The notes beneath the pieces were generated by a model. That model was given only the letters and a program-made list of their open reading frames with translations. It did not search any database and was not told the origin of the DNA. From Malachius bipustulatus (Eukaryota > Arthropoda > Insecta > Coleoptera > Melyridae), in the NCBI GenBank assembly GCA_910589415.1, contig OU342630.1:52546012-52610011 (forward strand): a DNA stretch of 64,000 bases, given 5' to 3'. Positions 1 through 10,137 of this stretch are shown piece after piece (positions within the stretch are counted from its first letter, which is position 1; each line of letters begins with the position of its first letter). The position numbers and the translations under genes are program-made.

Positions 1-219
1 CTCCGAACCAGCCTTTCTGTAATTAGTTTTCTTGTGAAAGATTTTTCTTGATACCGTGGGATGAAAAAGGTTTAACAGCCAAATTACATCTGCACGTTTT
101 GAGGAGGAATCAGGGCTCTTTTTTTCCTTACGAAAATTCTAACAATTACGAGACAACAAAAAATAACAGAGTGCTAACAGGAGGGTAAATCGATAGAGTC
201 TTCTTCAGGTATGACTTTA
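1..219. other. AT-rich sequence, no gene
   Basis: No open frame or repeat boundary stands out. It forms the left flank of the foldback element that begins near 220. Confidence 0.4.
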
Positions 220-240
220 TTGGTTGACTACAACTTTAAA

Positions 241-274
241 TACCCTACCGATTTCGGTCACTGACCATCATCAG
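241..274 (-). ncRNA. Hammerhead-like core at left end of foldback element
   Basis: Read on the minus strand, CTGATGA is followed by a T, a GGTC-AGT-GACC hairpin, GAAA, and then TCGGTAGGGTA, which can form a short stem III. It mirrors the motif at 1167-1199. Stem I cannot be drawn from the flanks, so activity is doubtful. Confidence 0.3.
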
Positions 275-1166
275 GGGGTATAGAGACGGCTTGGCTGTAA
301 GAAGAAAAGAAAGGGGAGGGAGTGAAAATTTTTTTTTGGATCTAATATTGAAGGGGAGGGGAGATGGTTGAAACTATAGGCTATGCTATTGCAAAATGAA
401 TGAAGGAGCAGAAAAAGAAAAAGGGGGGGGGGGGGTTAAAAGAAGTGATAAGGAGAGAAGACTTACAGCTAAGCGATCTAAATCGTCCAAAGAAGTTTCC
501 GATTGATCAAACTCACATTAACCCACTCAATATAGGTTGGTTCTCATTTTAGGAACTGAGAACAAGTAAAAACGCAAACAATAATAAGTGAAAAATACTA
601 ATAATAATAAAAAATAAAAGAAAAAAGAAGAAAACGAAGAAACAGACTGGTGTGAAATTTCGTGAGGGGTGATTTAAATTAAGATCGGGCACAACTAAAC
701 CACAAAACACATATAAAAGTGGTGGCGATAAATAGGCACCTTGTCAAGCATGAGATCAAAAATCCGAATGAAAGCAGACGAAAAAATCAAAACAAATAAT
801 GCCGCCATAACCACAAGTGATTAATTCAGGTTGATAACGGAGAAGCAGTCGGAACCGATGCGCAATAAGTACGAAGCAGAATGACATGGTAGCGACAAAT
901 GAAGGTAGCGAGAATAAACAAAAACAAAAACAATCGGATTAATCAATCGGAAACTTATCTTGACGATTTAGATCGCTTAACTCTAAGTCTTCTCTCCTTA
1001 TTATCTTATCATCCCCCCCTTTTTTCCTCATTTTTATTGTTCGCTCTTGCAACAGCATAGCCTATAGCTTCAACCATCTCCCATCCTCCAATACTGTGTC
1101 CCATACAAATTTAAATTCCCTCCCAACTTCCCCCAACTTTTTTCTTACAGCCAAGTCGTGCCTATA

Positions 1167-1199
1167 CTGATGATGGTAAGTGACGGAAACCGGTAGGGT
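1167..1199 (+). ncRNA. Hammerhead-like core at right end of foldback element
   Basis: CTGATGA at 1167-1173 is followed by a short stem-II-like segment, then GAAAC at 1186-1190, then a possible 3-bp stem III (ACC/GGT) ending in GTA. The inverted copy at 241-274 (minus strand) has the cleaner stem II, GGTC/GACC with a 3-nt loop. I see no convincing stem I, so this is a ribozyme-like motif or a decayed ribozyme. Penelope-like elements and retrozymes are known carriers of such motifs. Confidence 0.3.
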
Positions 1200-1217
1200 A
1201 CTTGTAGTTGTAGCCAA

Positions 1218-2604
1218 TATACCCTCCTCCCTCCCTTTTACCACTATTAGTCATCATTGTAAACTATATTTGAGGATTTTAGAAGCATTAACAAATACTA
1301 GACTGAAACGAGCTAGCGATTGTTGGAGTTTTCGTAGCGACAGTTACAATAAACCATTGTCAGGTAAGAAAAGAAGAGAAAAAAAGATTCCCTCCGAAAA
1401 GACGCAGATGTAGTTTGTAGTTTGGCTGCTATATATTATCAAGATTTTTGATGAAAATGGGATTTTGGAAAAAAATGGCAAATAACAAAGTTATGAATAT
1501 TATACGCTGTATAATATTTTACAGCATAAATTATCTTAAAACTCTGCAGCCCAAACAATGAAGGTAATTCCCATGTTCTAAAGCCAAACGAAATAAATTA
1601 TTATTAATCAGTACGCGGGGAGAACAACTGCACGTATAACTTTAATCAGTTTATTAATCTTTTATGTTCCAAGGCCATTCATTAATGCACAAACATTCAG
1701 ATAACATCTCAAGCAGCGATGCGAAAAATCATTTCTCTTTCATTCTTTTGAAGGGAGTAAATAAAATCACAAATCGCATGCAGACTTGAAATTTACAGCT
1801 CCCAATTGTATAATCACATTACCTGCTCCGGAGAAATTTAATGGAAGTAATTTGATAAATACAATATGTTCATGTAGACAAGAGCGAATTAATAAAAGAG
1901 ATCTGAAGATACGGCAACAGGGCGAGCGAATTTAATTAATCACAGCTCTTGGATGAGGACGGCAGGTACCACCGTCGCCGGTCACAGTGGGGGGCTGAAG
2001 AGAGAGAACAGAAGAGCTATTAAATGGTTCACACGTCGCTAATTACGGCGTGGCCGAGGTGAGTCACAGATGGCGGGTCCCGGAGTTTGTGGGAACTCGG
2101 ACGCTGTTCTCACGCAACACGGAGCACTTCCTGTCGGCCCGAGTCAAGACAATGGACTCAAGCACCTCATCTACTATAGCTAATAGGCTATTTCAACTGG
2201 AATATGCAACTTTTGTGTGTGTATGCCGTGTTTTTTGCATTGGGATTGTGATTTATATTAATAATTAGAGTCTTCTCTTTCTTTTTCTTATTTTTTCTTG
2301 AATTTCTGCATTGAAAATAAAATTCTAAAGATTCGATAAAATAATGATATGGCACTCCTTTAAAAAAAATTGGGCCCTTTCTGGGTTACCTGTTCTAGAT
2401 TCGCGTGACAAAAAATTACTCATTCATCTTAAGCTTGTCTAATATTTTATTAACGATCAAGGTGCTAGATATTGTTTTTCTTGGAGAAAAATAAAAAATG
2501 TCAGATTTGCATTCCATGAATGAATAAGTAGCATCCGTAACAAAATTACGTTAGTAAATATCCCACCCAAAACGGAGAATAGGTGTCTACTTTAAGAATT
2601 TTCA
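1218..2604. other. Non-coding; GC-balanced island near 1930-2110
   Basis: No gene is supported. Most of it is AT-rich. About 1930-2110 is markedly richer in G and C and looks like unique sequence rather than TE; it could be conserved non-coding or regulatory DNA. Short frames here have no recognisable domain. Confidence 0.35.
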
Positions 2605-2823
2605 TCACTTTAGGGAAGAGGGAGGAATCCATTCAACCTTAAGCGTGTTGGCTCCCATGCCGATTGCATTGGCATTCGGCGGGCTTGCTGAGCCCATTGT
2701 GTCTATAGATTTGTTTCGGGCCATGTACGTGACTCCGGTCTCCCTAATCTCTCTATACCCATACAAGGGGGTGGCGGCCTCCTTGCACCCCTTAACTGGC
2801 ACGACTTGTGCGCGCAAACTAAA
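2605..2823 (-). CDS. Candidate exon: fibronectin type III-like segment
   Basis: A minus-strand open segment ends ...SPPNANAIGMGANTLKVEWIPPSS. The spacing of the PP, the small-residue linker and the L-V-W-PP run is what one sees at the start of a fibronectin type III domain, where the conserved Trp sits in strand B. The preceding VTYMARNKS could be the end of the previous domain. A possible acceptor (TTTTAG) lies just upstream of 2823 on the minus strand, and a weak donor (AAA|GTGATG) near 2613. The first codon of the open frame is TTG, as expected for an internal exon rather than a gene start. Base composition is richer in GC than the surroundings. The parent gene is unknown and no neighbouring exon was found. 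It could be chance or an old gene fragment. Confidence 0.3.
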   Translation of the reverse strand, partial: FSLRAQVVPVKGCKEAATPLYGYREIRETGVTYMARNKSIDTMGSASPPNANAIGMGANTLKVEWIPPSSLK

Positions 2824-3819
2824 AGAGTTTATTTCGAAGCAGGTTTTTGTGTCATAATAGTCTCATTAGTTTTAACTTATTAGAATTAAAACCTCACATT
2901 TTTTAAGCCTTATTAGATACTTCAGAAAAAGAGTTTATAACGATTGCGTAAGGACGTTACACAATTATCTAAATTTGAATAAAACTTTTTTAAGTCCTCT
3001 GTATGCGCGCTTAACTAATCTTTTATTTTAATGGAGTATTCATGTCCGTAATCCCTGAAACCAATAATTTTTCCCCGTTGAAAATCTACACTGCATTTCT
3101 TCTCTATTCAGCACAAAGAACAGTAATTTATGGTCAGGATAAGACCAAGCAGTGCAGGGAGCTTATTACACATTGCAGATACTCACGCTGCAGTGAGAGG
3201 TAAATCAGTTCGACAGTGGGTATGCGAGTGAATATTAATCCAGGGATGGCTCTATCGGCGGCCGGTGCAGTGTGTTAACGCCTGGAATGGCCCATTTCGA
3301 AGATATACGGGCCGCCGCCGGCTCCGCGAGTGGCCATCTCGCCCCCTACCACTCTGATACAGGGCAGAATAACGGATAGATACAAGGAAGTGATTCGAGT
3401 GAATCCAGATTAACATTTACAGGGTGTTCTCGGCGAAGTTTCAAAAAATACGAACATTACGGCGTCTTCCTTTCGCCAATTTCAAAAATTATGTCACCTG
3501 TTAGCCCAGTTATTTCAGAATTTTCTCAAAAGTTAATTGGCGTCTGGAATTTTTTGATGCAGCTTTTTTCCCCCTCTTCTTCAGAGATGCTTGAACTGAA
3601 ATAGTATTACAAAGTACCCCCGCGTTGACCGCTGAAAGTTTTTGAGATTTTGGGTAAAAACACCAATCTCCAAATTTATGGGGACTTTAGTTTTCTACGT
3701 TTTATGTCCTAAAACTACCCTTTTTAACGCATTTTTAAGCGTTATTTTTACCGGAACTGTGAAGTCACAGGGATGTATATTTTACACAACTGGTTTACTG
3801 GGGTACCAATAAGTTTACC
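2824..3819. other. Non-coding; GC-rich island 3230-3370
   Basis: No gene. The block at about 3230-3370 contains GCCGCCGCCGG-type sequence and is strongly GC-rich against its flanks; candidate host regulatory or conserved non-coding DNA. At 3419 the string ACAGGGTGTTCT resembles the tip of the palindromic elements elsewhere in the window, but I could not place a partner end. Confidence 0.3.
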
Positions 3820-4866
3820 CAATGAAGCGTTTTCCAAACTCATCTCTAAATCTTCTCAGACGGCGGACAAGCTTAAGGGAAGGGGAAGAGGGATATGTAA
3901 TAAGATTGTTATAAAATAGTGAAAAAGTACAAAATTGCATTTCAACCCCTTGGAGCTTATTATGTGAGATAGTTGGTATTAACAACCGAATATCAAAAAA
4001 ATATATGAAAATAAAATGTAGAAAATTGGACAACGCCTAGGGGAGAGGAAGGGGGAACTTTGATAAGTTTGTTTTGTAAAATGGTGAAAAAGTTAAAAAA
4101 TTATTGCATCTCAACCCCTTCGCTGGAGCTTACTATGCGTGATAAGTGTCATAAACAACCGAATATCAAAAAATTATACAAAATAAAATGTAGAAAATTA
4201 AATTACCTACAAATTTTGAAATTCGCGTTTTTGCTCAAATTTCGCTAACTGCTGAGATAATGAGGAACAACAAATTCACCCCTAAATCCAAAATGGCGGA
4301 CAACGCTTAGGGGTGGGGAAGGGGGGATTTGTAATAAGTTTGTTATAAAATAGTGAAAAAGTGCAAGAATTGCATTTCAACCTCTTCGCTGAAGCTTATA
4401 AACTGAAACTATAAACAACTGAGTATCAAAAAAACTATTCAAACATATAAAATGTAGAAAATTAAATTACCCACAAATTTGGAAATTAGTTTTTTTGTCA
4501 AAGATTCAAAAACTACTGATATAATGAGAAAAAACACATCCATCCCTAAATCCAAGATGGCGGACAACGCTTAAGGAAGCGGAAGAGGGATTTCTAATAA
4601 ATTTGTTTTGTAAAATAGTGAAAAAGTGCAAAAACTGAATTTAAACCCCTTCGCTGGAGCTTATTACGCGTGATAGTTGTTACAAACAACAGAATATCAA
4701 AAAAATTATACGAAAATAAAATGTAAAAAATTAAATTATCCACAAATTTGGAATTTCGTGTTTTTGCCCAAAATCTAAAAACTACTGGGATATTGAGGAA
4801 AAACAAACTCACACCCTAGATTCAACATGGCTTGCTACGTCTGGGGATAGGTATAGTTTGTAATAA
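3820..4866. repeat. Tandem repeat array, period about 265 bp
   Basis: Units begin near 3862 (shortened by about 105 bp), 4026, 4295 and 4559, with a partial fifth unit near 4829. Each starts with GGCGGACAACGCTTAGGGG or a variant, continues with GTAATAAGTTTGTTATAAAATAGTGAAAAAGTGC, then CATTTCAACCCCTTCGC, and later AAAATGTAGAAAATTAAATTACC. The spacing 4295 to 4559 is 264 bp. No protein is encoded. It is a short satellite or expanded internal repeat of an unidentified element. Confidence 0.85.
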
Positions 4867-6895
4867 GTGCATGTGCACTTTATTAAACAGCTCTAATGAG
4901 CGAAAAGAAATCTGCACCAAAAAATTTCCGCCGTCTATTAACTTTTGACTTTGGCTTTTTTTCGTCTAAAATGCCAAATTAAAATTAAAATTTCACAAAA
5001 ACCACGAGAGTAATCAAATCTTGCCCAAAAAGAGTATGCTATTGTAGCAAAACATTTATTTTTTTTACTTATAAAGACCTTTTACAGACAGTATTTTATA
5101 TCGGAAGAAAAAATCAATTTTGTAACTTAAGTAAAAAATTGTAGTCATTTTTACTTAACAAAAAAATGTTGGAGTATTTTTGCGAATAAATTGTATCTAT
5201 AGGCACAAAAATCTCCTTACAACTAAAGATTTTAATAATAATTATTGTACTATACAATAATTTTAACAACTTAGCTCAACTTTTGTGCTTTTGTGCTCGT
5301 GGTTTTGTGAAAAATGAATGTAATCACAGAAAAAAAACTTGAAAGTTCGGCGGAATTAGAATGATGATATTTATGATGGAATTCGACATAAATTATAACT
5401 AAGCCAGAAAAAGAAAATAAGATAGGTGATTTCTTCGATAAAAATAAATGATGCGAGAATAATTATTTTCACTCAATTCTTTCACTAAACTTTAGTTTGC
5501 CCAGCTTTTCTTAAAAGTAATTCATTTCACGAATTTACCACCTCGTGGTACCTGCAAGCAATCTCCAAGAACACTACTAGAATTTTTTCTGCACATCGTT
5601 TTCTCCATCACTTTCAAATTTTTCATTTATCCGGATCTAGATTGTGGCCGTGATGGTAAATTAAACAAAAAATTTGGATAGGTTGCGTTGTTCAAACAAA
5701 AAGAAAGAAAAAAAAAGAAACGAAATGGGTTGCGCTAATGCATTGCCGCAGTGGTAGTGGTGCATTTATCGTTTTTCGTAACTTATGTAAATTATCTAAG
5801 TAAGTGGTATAATTTAAATGATTTACTGAATTTTTATTGGCTTCCTCTAGGACTGTTGAAAATCCCAAGCAGCTCTAAATCCACAACATTTTTATTCATA
5901 GGGTCACATAAAGCAACTAGTTTATGTGGTAGAAGTTTCTAATGCAAAGTAATTACAAAACTGTTTTATAAATGCTGCACTTCAATCTGAAAAGGGGTAA
6001 GATTTAACTGCGGCTTATAATAAGTCAGTCGTTTTATATTGTCAAGCCTTCTTTGCTACTAATAGCGATGGTTTCATTGATAAAATACACGGTGATTATA
6101 TATAACAATGAGTTGATTAGAAAATGAGAAAAAGGAATGTTTTAGCAAAACCCCTTGAGGGGATGACACCAGTAATAGGCTTCCTTTGAAGATACGAAAC
6201 ACGACATGGCGCTTCATTTTAGAAACATCAATGGTAAAGCAAATTAAATAAATGATACCTACTCGTATGATGTGGTTTCAGGTTTAAAAAATTATCCCCT
6301 CGGGGCGAGGATTGCTACCTAATGGAATAATTTAAATAACTCCATGTGAACGATGGGGGAAGCTTTAATAAAAACGCTTCAAATGGCGTGTCGATTTAAG
6401 TAATTGGGCTTATTTCAAAGATAACTGAATTTTAGCTTAATATTTTGAGGTATGAAAATCTTATAAAAATCACTGTAGATACATTACAAAATTTTTTAAT
6501 CAATCCTAGCTCATGAACTGCAAATTGATCTTGTTTTTTAGAGAAAATGCATGGCGATCTCGGTTAACTTAAGTAGGTAAAATGGTAGGTAGGGGGTGGG
6601 GGAGGGAAGTTGCGTATTTTCAGCAAACTGAAAAATTTGAAGTTTCTTTTTCATAGAACTCACACGAATTTTCTTTTTACTATTCATTTAATCTTTTGCT
6701 TGCCTTCTGATATTTCAACATTTTTCAAAGCCTACTAGATTCCATAGAGCATTTTCAACTTTTGTTTTTCTTAAGTCAGCCGTATCGTTTTTTCTAAAAG
6801 TAATAATAATTTTTTTAATGGCGAATTGTGCTTGAAATGTTTTTTTTTGGATAGGGAATTACATGATAAAATGGCTTAAATAAGAAATGAGAATA
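4867..6895. other. AT-rich non-coding stretch
   Basis: No gene, RNA or clear repeat boundary was found. There are several homopolymer A/T tracts. A short frame at 5751-5942 shows no recognisable domain. Confidence 0.4.
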
Positions 6896-7278
6896 CAAGG
6901 TGTTCCGAAATATCACATACCATACGAAAGGGGGTTATTATTTGGCTTATTTTATGCCTAAAAGTTCACATATAGACATAGGTCCGCAACCGCTTCCTTA
7001 CCGATCTGAAGAGTGTTGAAAAATGAAGATTTTTTCTTATTTTATAGCTCCTTGAGGCTAGTCAAACTTTAATCAAAAAGTTTCAAAATTAATGGAAAAT
7101 AAATGAGAAATTATCCAAAAAATTCAGAGCCTGTTTTACCATTTAAAAAATTTAAATTTCTTCTAAAGAATTAGGGAATTGTTTCTTTTTCTTTTGTTAA
7201 CGGTTGCAGATGCAAAAAAAAACATTGGATACCAAAAAACTTTCTAAATAAAACAGGAAACTCATGTTGTACTTTAAA
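6896..7278. mobile_element. Left half of a palindromic element split by a LINE
   Basis: About 6896-7060 reads CAAGGTGTTCC...ATAGGTCCGCAACCGCTTCC...GAGTGTTGAAAAA. Its reverse complement reappears, diverged, at about 16600-16749. A TA precedes the first base. These are the two arms of one terminal-inverted-repeat element now separated by more than 9 kb of inserted LINE sequence. Related sequence also occurs in the element at 40147-40717. Confidence 0.7.
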
Positions 7279-7834
7279 ATAATAATAATAATAATAATGT
7301 TTATTGCATCGCCTCATACCACATACATGTAAATACATACAATAATATACAACAAATAAACGATAGTTAGATAACTTACATGATGTGCCAAATAGGGTGC
7401 AAAAGGCACTGGTTCAGTCGCCTCTTTTGAGGTTTCTGGTCTTCCACCAACCCCTGAATCTTAACCTAATCCCAACACAATAATGATCCCTATCATATAA
7501 ACTATAAAAAACGACCCTAAACTAAACAAAAGGAAGAATATGAAAATATAAACGTAATTTAATGTATTATAATGAGAAACTAAAACTAAATACATACAAC
7601 ACCCACAAGGACCGGAGGACGCTACCCACATGAGTTATACCACATATCGCATTGCCTATCAAATAACAAGTTCAATATTCGTCAGAATTTCCCGTAGCAA
7701 CGACGTATGACAATGAGATTCCGCCACATGGAGTAAATGAATCGACCCAGCGTATTCGTGAGTTCCGTGACTATATGAAGGAGATGGACTATAAAGCTCT
7801 TTTAGAAAAATTGCCGGAGGGCGGCGGGCTGTGC
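7279..7834 (-). other. 3' untranslated region and (ATT)n tail of the CR1-like LINE
   Basis: Between the ORF stop at 7835 and the trinucleotide repeat at 7278-7298 there is no frame. AATAAA followed directly by the (ATT)n repeat on the minus strand marks the 3' terminus. Confidence 0.7.
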
Positions 7835-9953
7835 TCATTGTTCATGCAAAAGCCTTTTTTTGTGTTTAATTTTGAATTTGAGAGCGCTAAGCAATTTATA
7901 GTCGGTGGGAATATTGTTATACAAACTGAATGCCAGGTACGTGAATGATTTTTTAAAAATTTGAGTTCTGTGTTTGGGACAGTGAATAAGATTTTTGCGC
8001 CTGACATTCAGATTATGTATGTCAGTTCTGAATTTGATCTTCCTGTAAAGATAGCTTGGTTTTTTTTCGATTAGTACTTTATGTATTAGGACAACAGTGT
8101 GATGACGCAGCCTGTTGTACATGTTGAGCCAGTTAGCCGACTTCAATTTGTGGGAAATTCGGTCGTATTTTCTGATCAAATAAATGAATCTCAGACAGGA
8201 ATTTTGAACTCTCTGGACTCTGCCATGCCAAGCTCGTGACAAAAAGGTTCCATAGACTTGGTAACAGTAATTGAAGTTTGATAAAATGAGACTATCGCAC
8301 AACATTCTTTTTGTCTCACAGCTGAGGAAGTGTCTACTGCTATATAATAGCTTAAGTTTATGAAAGGAGTTTTGTATCAATTTCTTTACATGCAGATCGA
8401 ATTTTAAGCTTGAATCGATGATAACACCCAGATTTTTTGCAGAATCCGTTAGATTCAGAGTCTGGTCACCTACTCTGATCCTGAGCCGACCCTTCACATA
8501 TGACACAGCCTCTGCTGGACCAAACACCAAAACAGATGATTTTTTGGGGTTAATTTTAAGGGAATGTTTTTCGGCTGCCGCCAGCAGGGCATTCAAATCA
8601 TTGTTAATTTTTAAGTTGGCATCTGTCAGTTCCTCAGGTGGAAAGGATAAATATAATTGGGTGTCATCAGCGTAAAAGTGGTGACTGCAGTGAGAAATGT
8701 TATCTTGTAGGTCAGATGTATATATCGCATACAATAATGGAGATAAAATTGAGCCCTGAGGCACACCACTCATATTACGCAACACGGAGGAACATTGGCC
8801 ATTCAGTTTCACACGCTGGGATCTATCATCAAGAAAGCTATGAACAAGTTTTATCGAATCTCTAGATAGTCCCAGATAATTTAATTTAGCAAGCAACAGC
8901 TGGTGATTGATAGTGTCGAAAGCTTTTGTGAAGTCCAACAACACTAGCACTGTAACCCTCTTGGAGTCATAAGCTCTCAGAATGTCGTCTAGAATGGTAA
9001 GTAAAGCAGTTGAGCAACTATGACCAGCTCTGAAACCCGACTGATTCTCTGGTAGCAATTTGGATGAGTCTACATATTTCGAGAGCTGTTTGAACATAAT
9101 TCGCTCGAGAATCTTGGAGAAAATAGGTAATATACTCAAGGGCCTAAGATCACCATAACCAGATGGATTTGAAATTTTATTCAGGGGAAGAATCTCAGCG
9201 ATCTTCCAATCAGGCGGGAAAAAGGACTGTCTAATACACTCATTTACGATGTTGCATATGACAGGGCCAAGAGCGGGGAGACACATTTTAATCATTTCTG
9301 CTGATATCCCATCTATCCCTATAGCCTTTGTTTTGATGTTTGATATTATATCAACTACCTCAAGCTCCGAGACGAGTTCAAACGTGAATTTAGAATTTTT
9401 AAATTTATCACCTATATTAGAGCTGTAATAATTTATGAGTTCATCGCATCCTAATTGCATTGAGTCAATAATGAGACTCACTGAATCGACGAAATAATTA
9501 TTTATTTCTTCTGGATTACTTAAATTATCCGGTAAGCTTGTATGACGTTGCTTGACAACATTCAGAGCCGAGAGTTCCCTCCATAATAGTTTAGGATTAC
9601 CTTTGTTTAACGAGAATCTACTTTCAAAGTAGGCTTTTTTTTCTCTTTGAATAGCTTTGGAAGTGAAGTTCCGTAATTCTTTATAATAATTCCAATGACT
9701 TTCAATTTTAGATTTTCTAGCCCTGATCAGGGCTTTACCCCTGAGTGACATTAAAAGTTTTATATTATCGGTGATGTAAGGTAAGGATCTTTTTCGTCTA
9801 ACATTCATCTCCCGGAGTGGTGCGTGGGTGTTGAACAATTGCAAAATATAATCATTTAATAAGGTAATTTTATCATTTAAGTCGTGCATATGCAGAATGA
9901 CATGCCACGGCATCTCACCAAGATCCCTCCGGAATAATGTGTTATTAATCTTT
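7835..9953 (-). pseudogene. CR1/L2-like LINE ORF2, 3' part: reverse transcriptase
   Basis: The segment encodes about 700 residues with the LINE reverse-transcriptase blocks in order. Counting from the Met at 9913, the finger region holds ENQSGFRAGHSCS (289-301), motif A LDFTKAFDTINH (326-337), motif B GVPQGSILSPLLY (383-395) and the catalytic FYADDTQLYL (413-422); a thumb and basic C-terminus follow. No RNase H follows, as usual in CR1/L2 families. The frame remains open upstream of that Met as far as the TSD, so the Met is not a real start: this is the back half of an ORF2 whose front half lies at 15599-16324. There are no internal stops or frameshifts. The protein would nick, prime and copy its own RNA at the target; here it is broken only by the insertion. 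Confidence 0.9.
9941..9953. repeat. Target-site duplication, left copy (GTTATTAATCTTT)
   Basis: GTTATTAATCTTT here is repeated exactly at 15599-15611, flanking the I-like LINE. The last bases merge with the element's poly(T). On the minus strand both copies fall in the same codon phase of the interrupted ORF. Confidence 0.95.
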
Positions 9954-9969
9954 TTTTTTTTTTTTTTTT

Positions 9970-10137
9970 ATTTGCTAGAAAAGTGCCTCGACATCAAGGC
10001 CATTGGCACTTATGTACAGTAGTGTGTTAACATTTTGGTAGTTATTTGCTACGTTAAGTGTTTATATAAATGACATTAATATTGTACTCCGTGCTTGCAG
10101 TTTATAATACATACTCGTGCTTTAGCTTACACTAACT
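9970..10137 (-). other. 3' untranslated region of the I-like LINE
   Basis: A non-coding stretch between the ORF2 stop and the poly(A) tail. No tail resemblance to the SINE at 37214-37485 is evident. Confidence 0.75.

Larger units (their letters stand above)
220..1217. repeat. Foldback element with long inverted arms
   Basis: The left arm (about 220-512) and right arm (about 941-1217) are imperfect reverse complements, separated by a spacer of roughly 430 bp. Matching landmarks include the block around 460-510, with a TCTAAATCGTC-type string, against 941-990, and the terminal block 241-300 against 1150-1217. A run of about a dozen G sits at 424-436, with C-rich sequence opposite at 1013-1020. 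No coding frame is present. Each end carries a hammerhead-like core in inverted orientation. It is probably a non-autonomous foldback or paired-terminal-repeat element; the class is not resolved. Confidence 0.75.

Noticed and set aside
3419..4830. Single TIR element spanning ACAGGGTGTTCT (3419) to CACACCCTAG (4812)
   Set aside because: The presumed right end falls inside a tandem unit and the arms do not align beyond a few bases.
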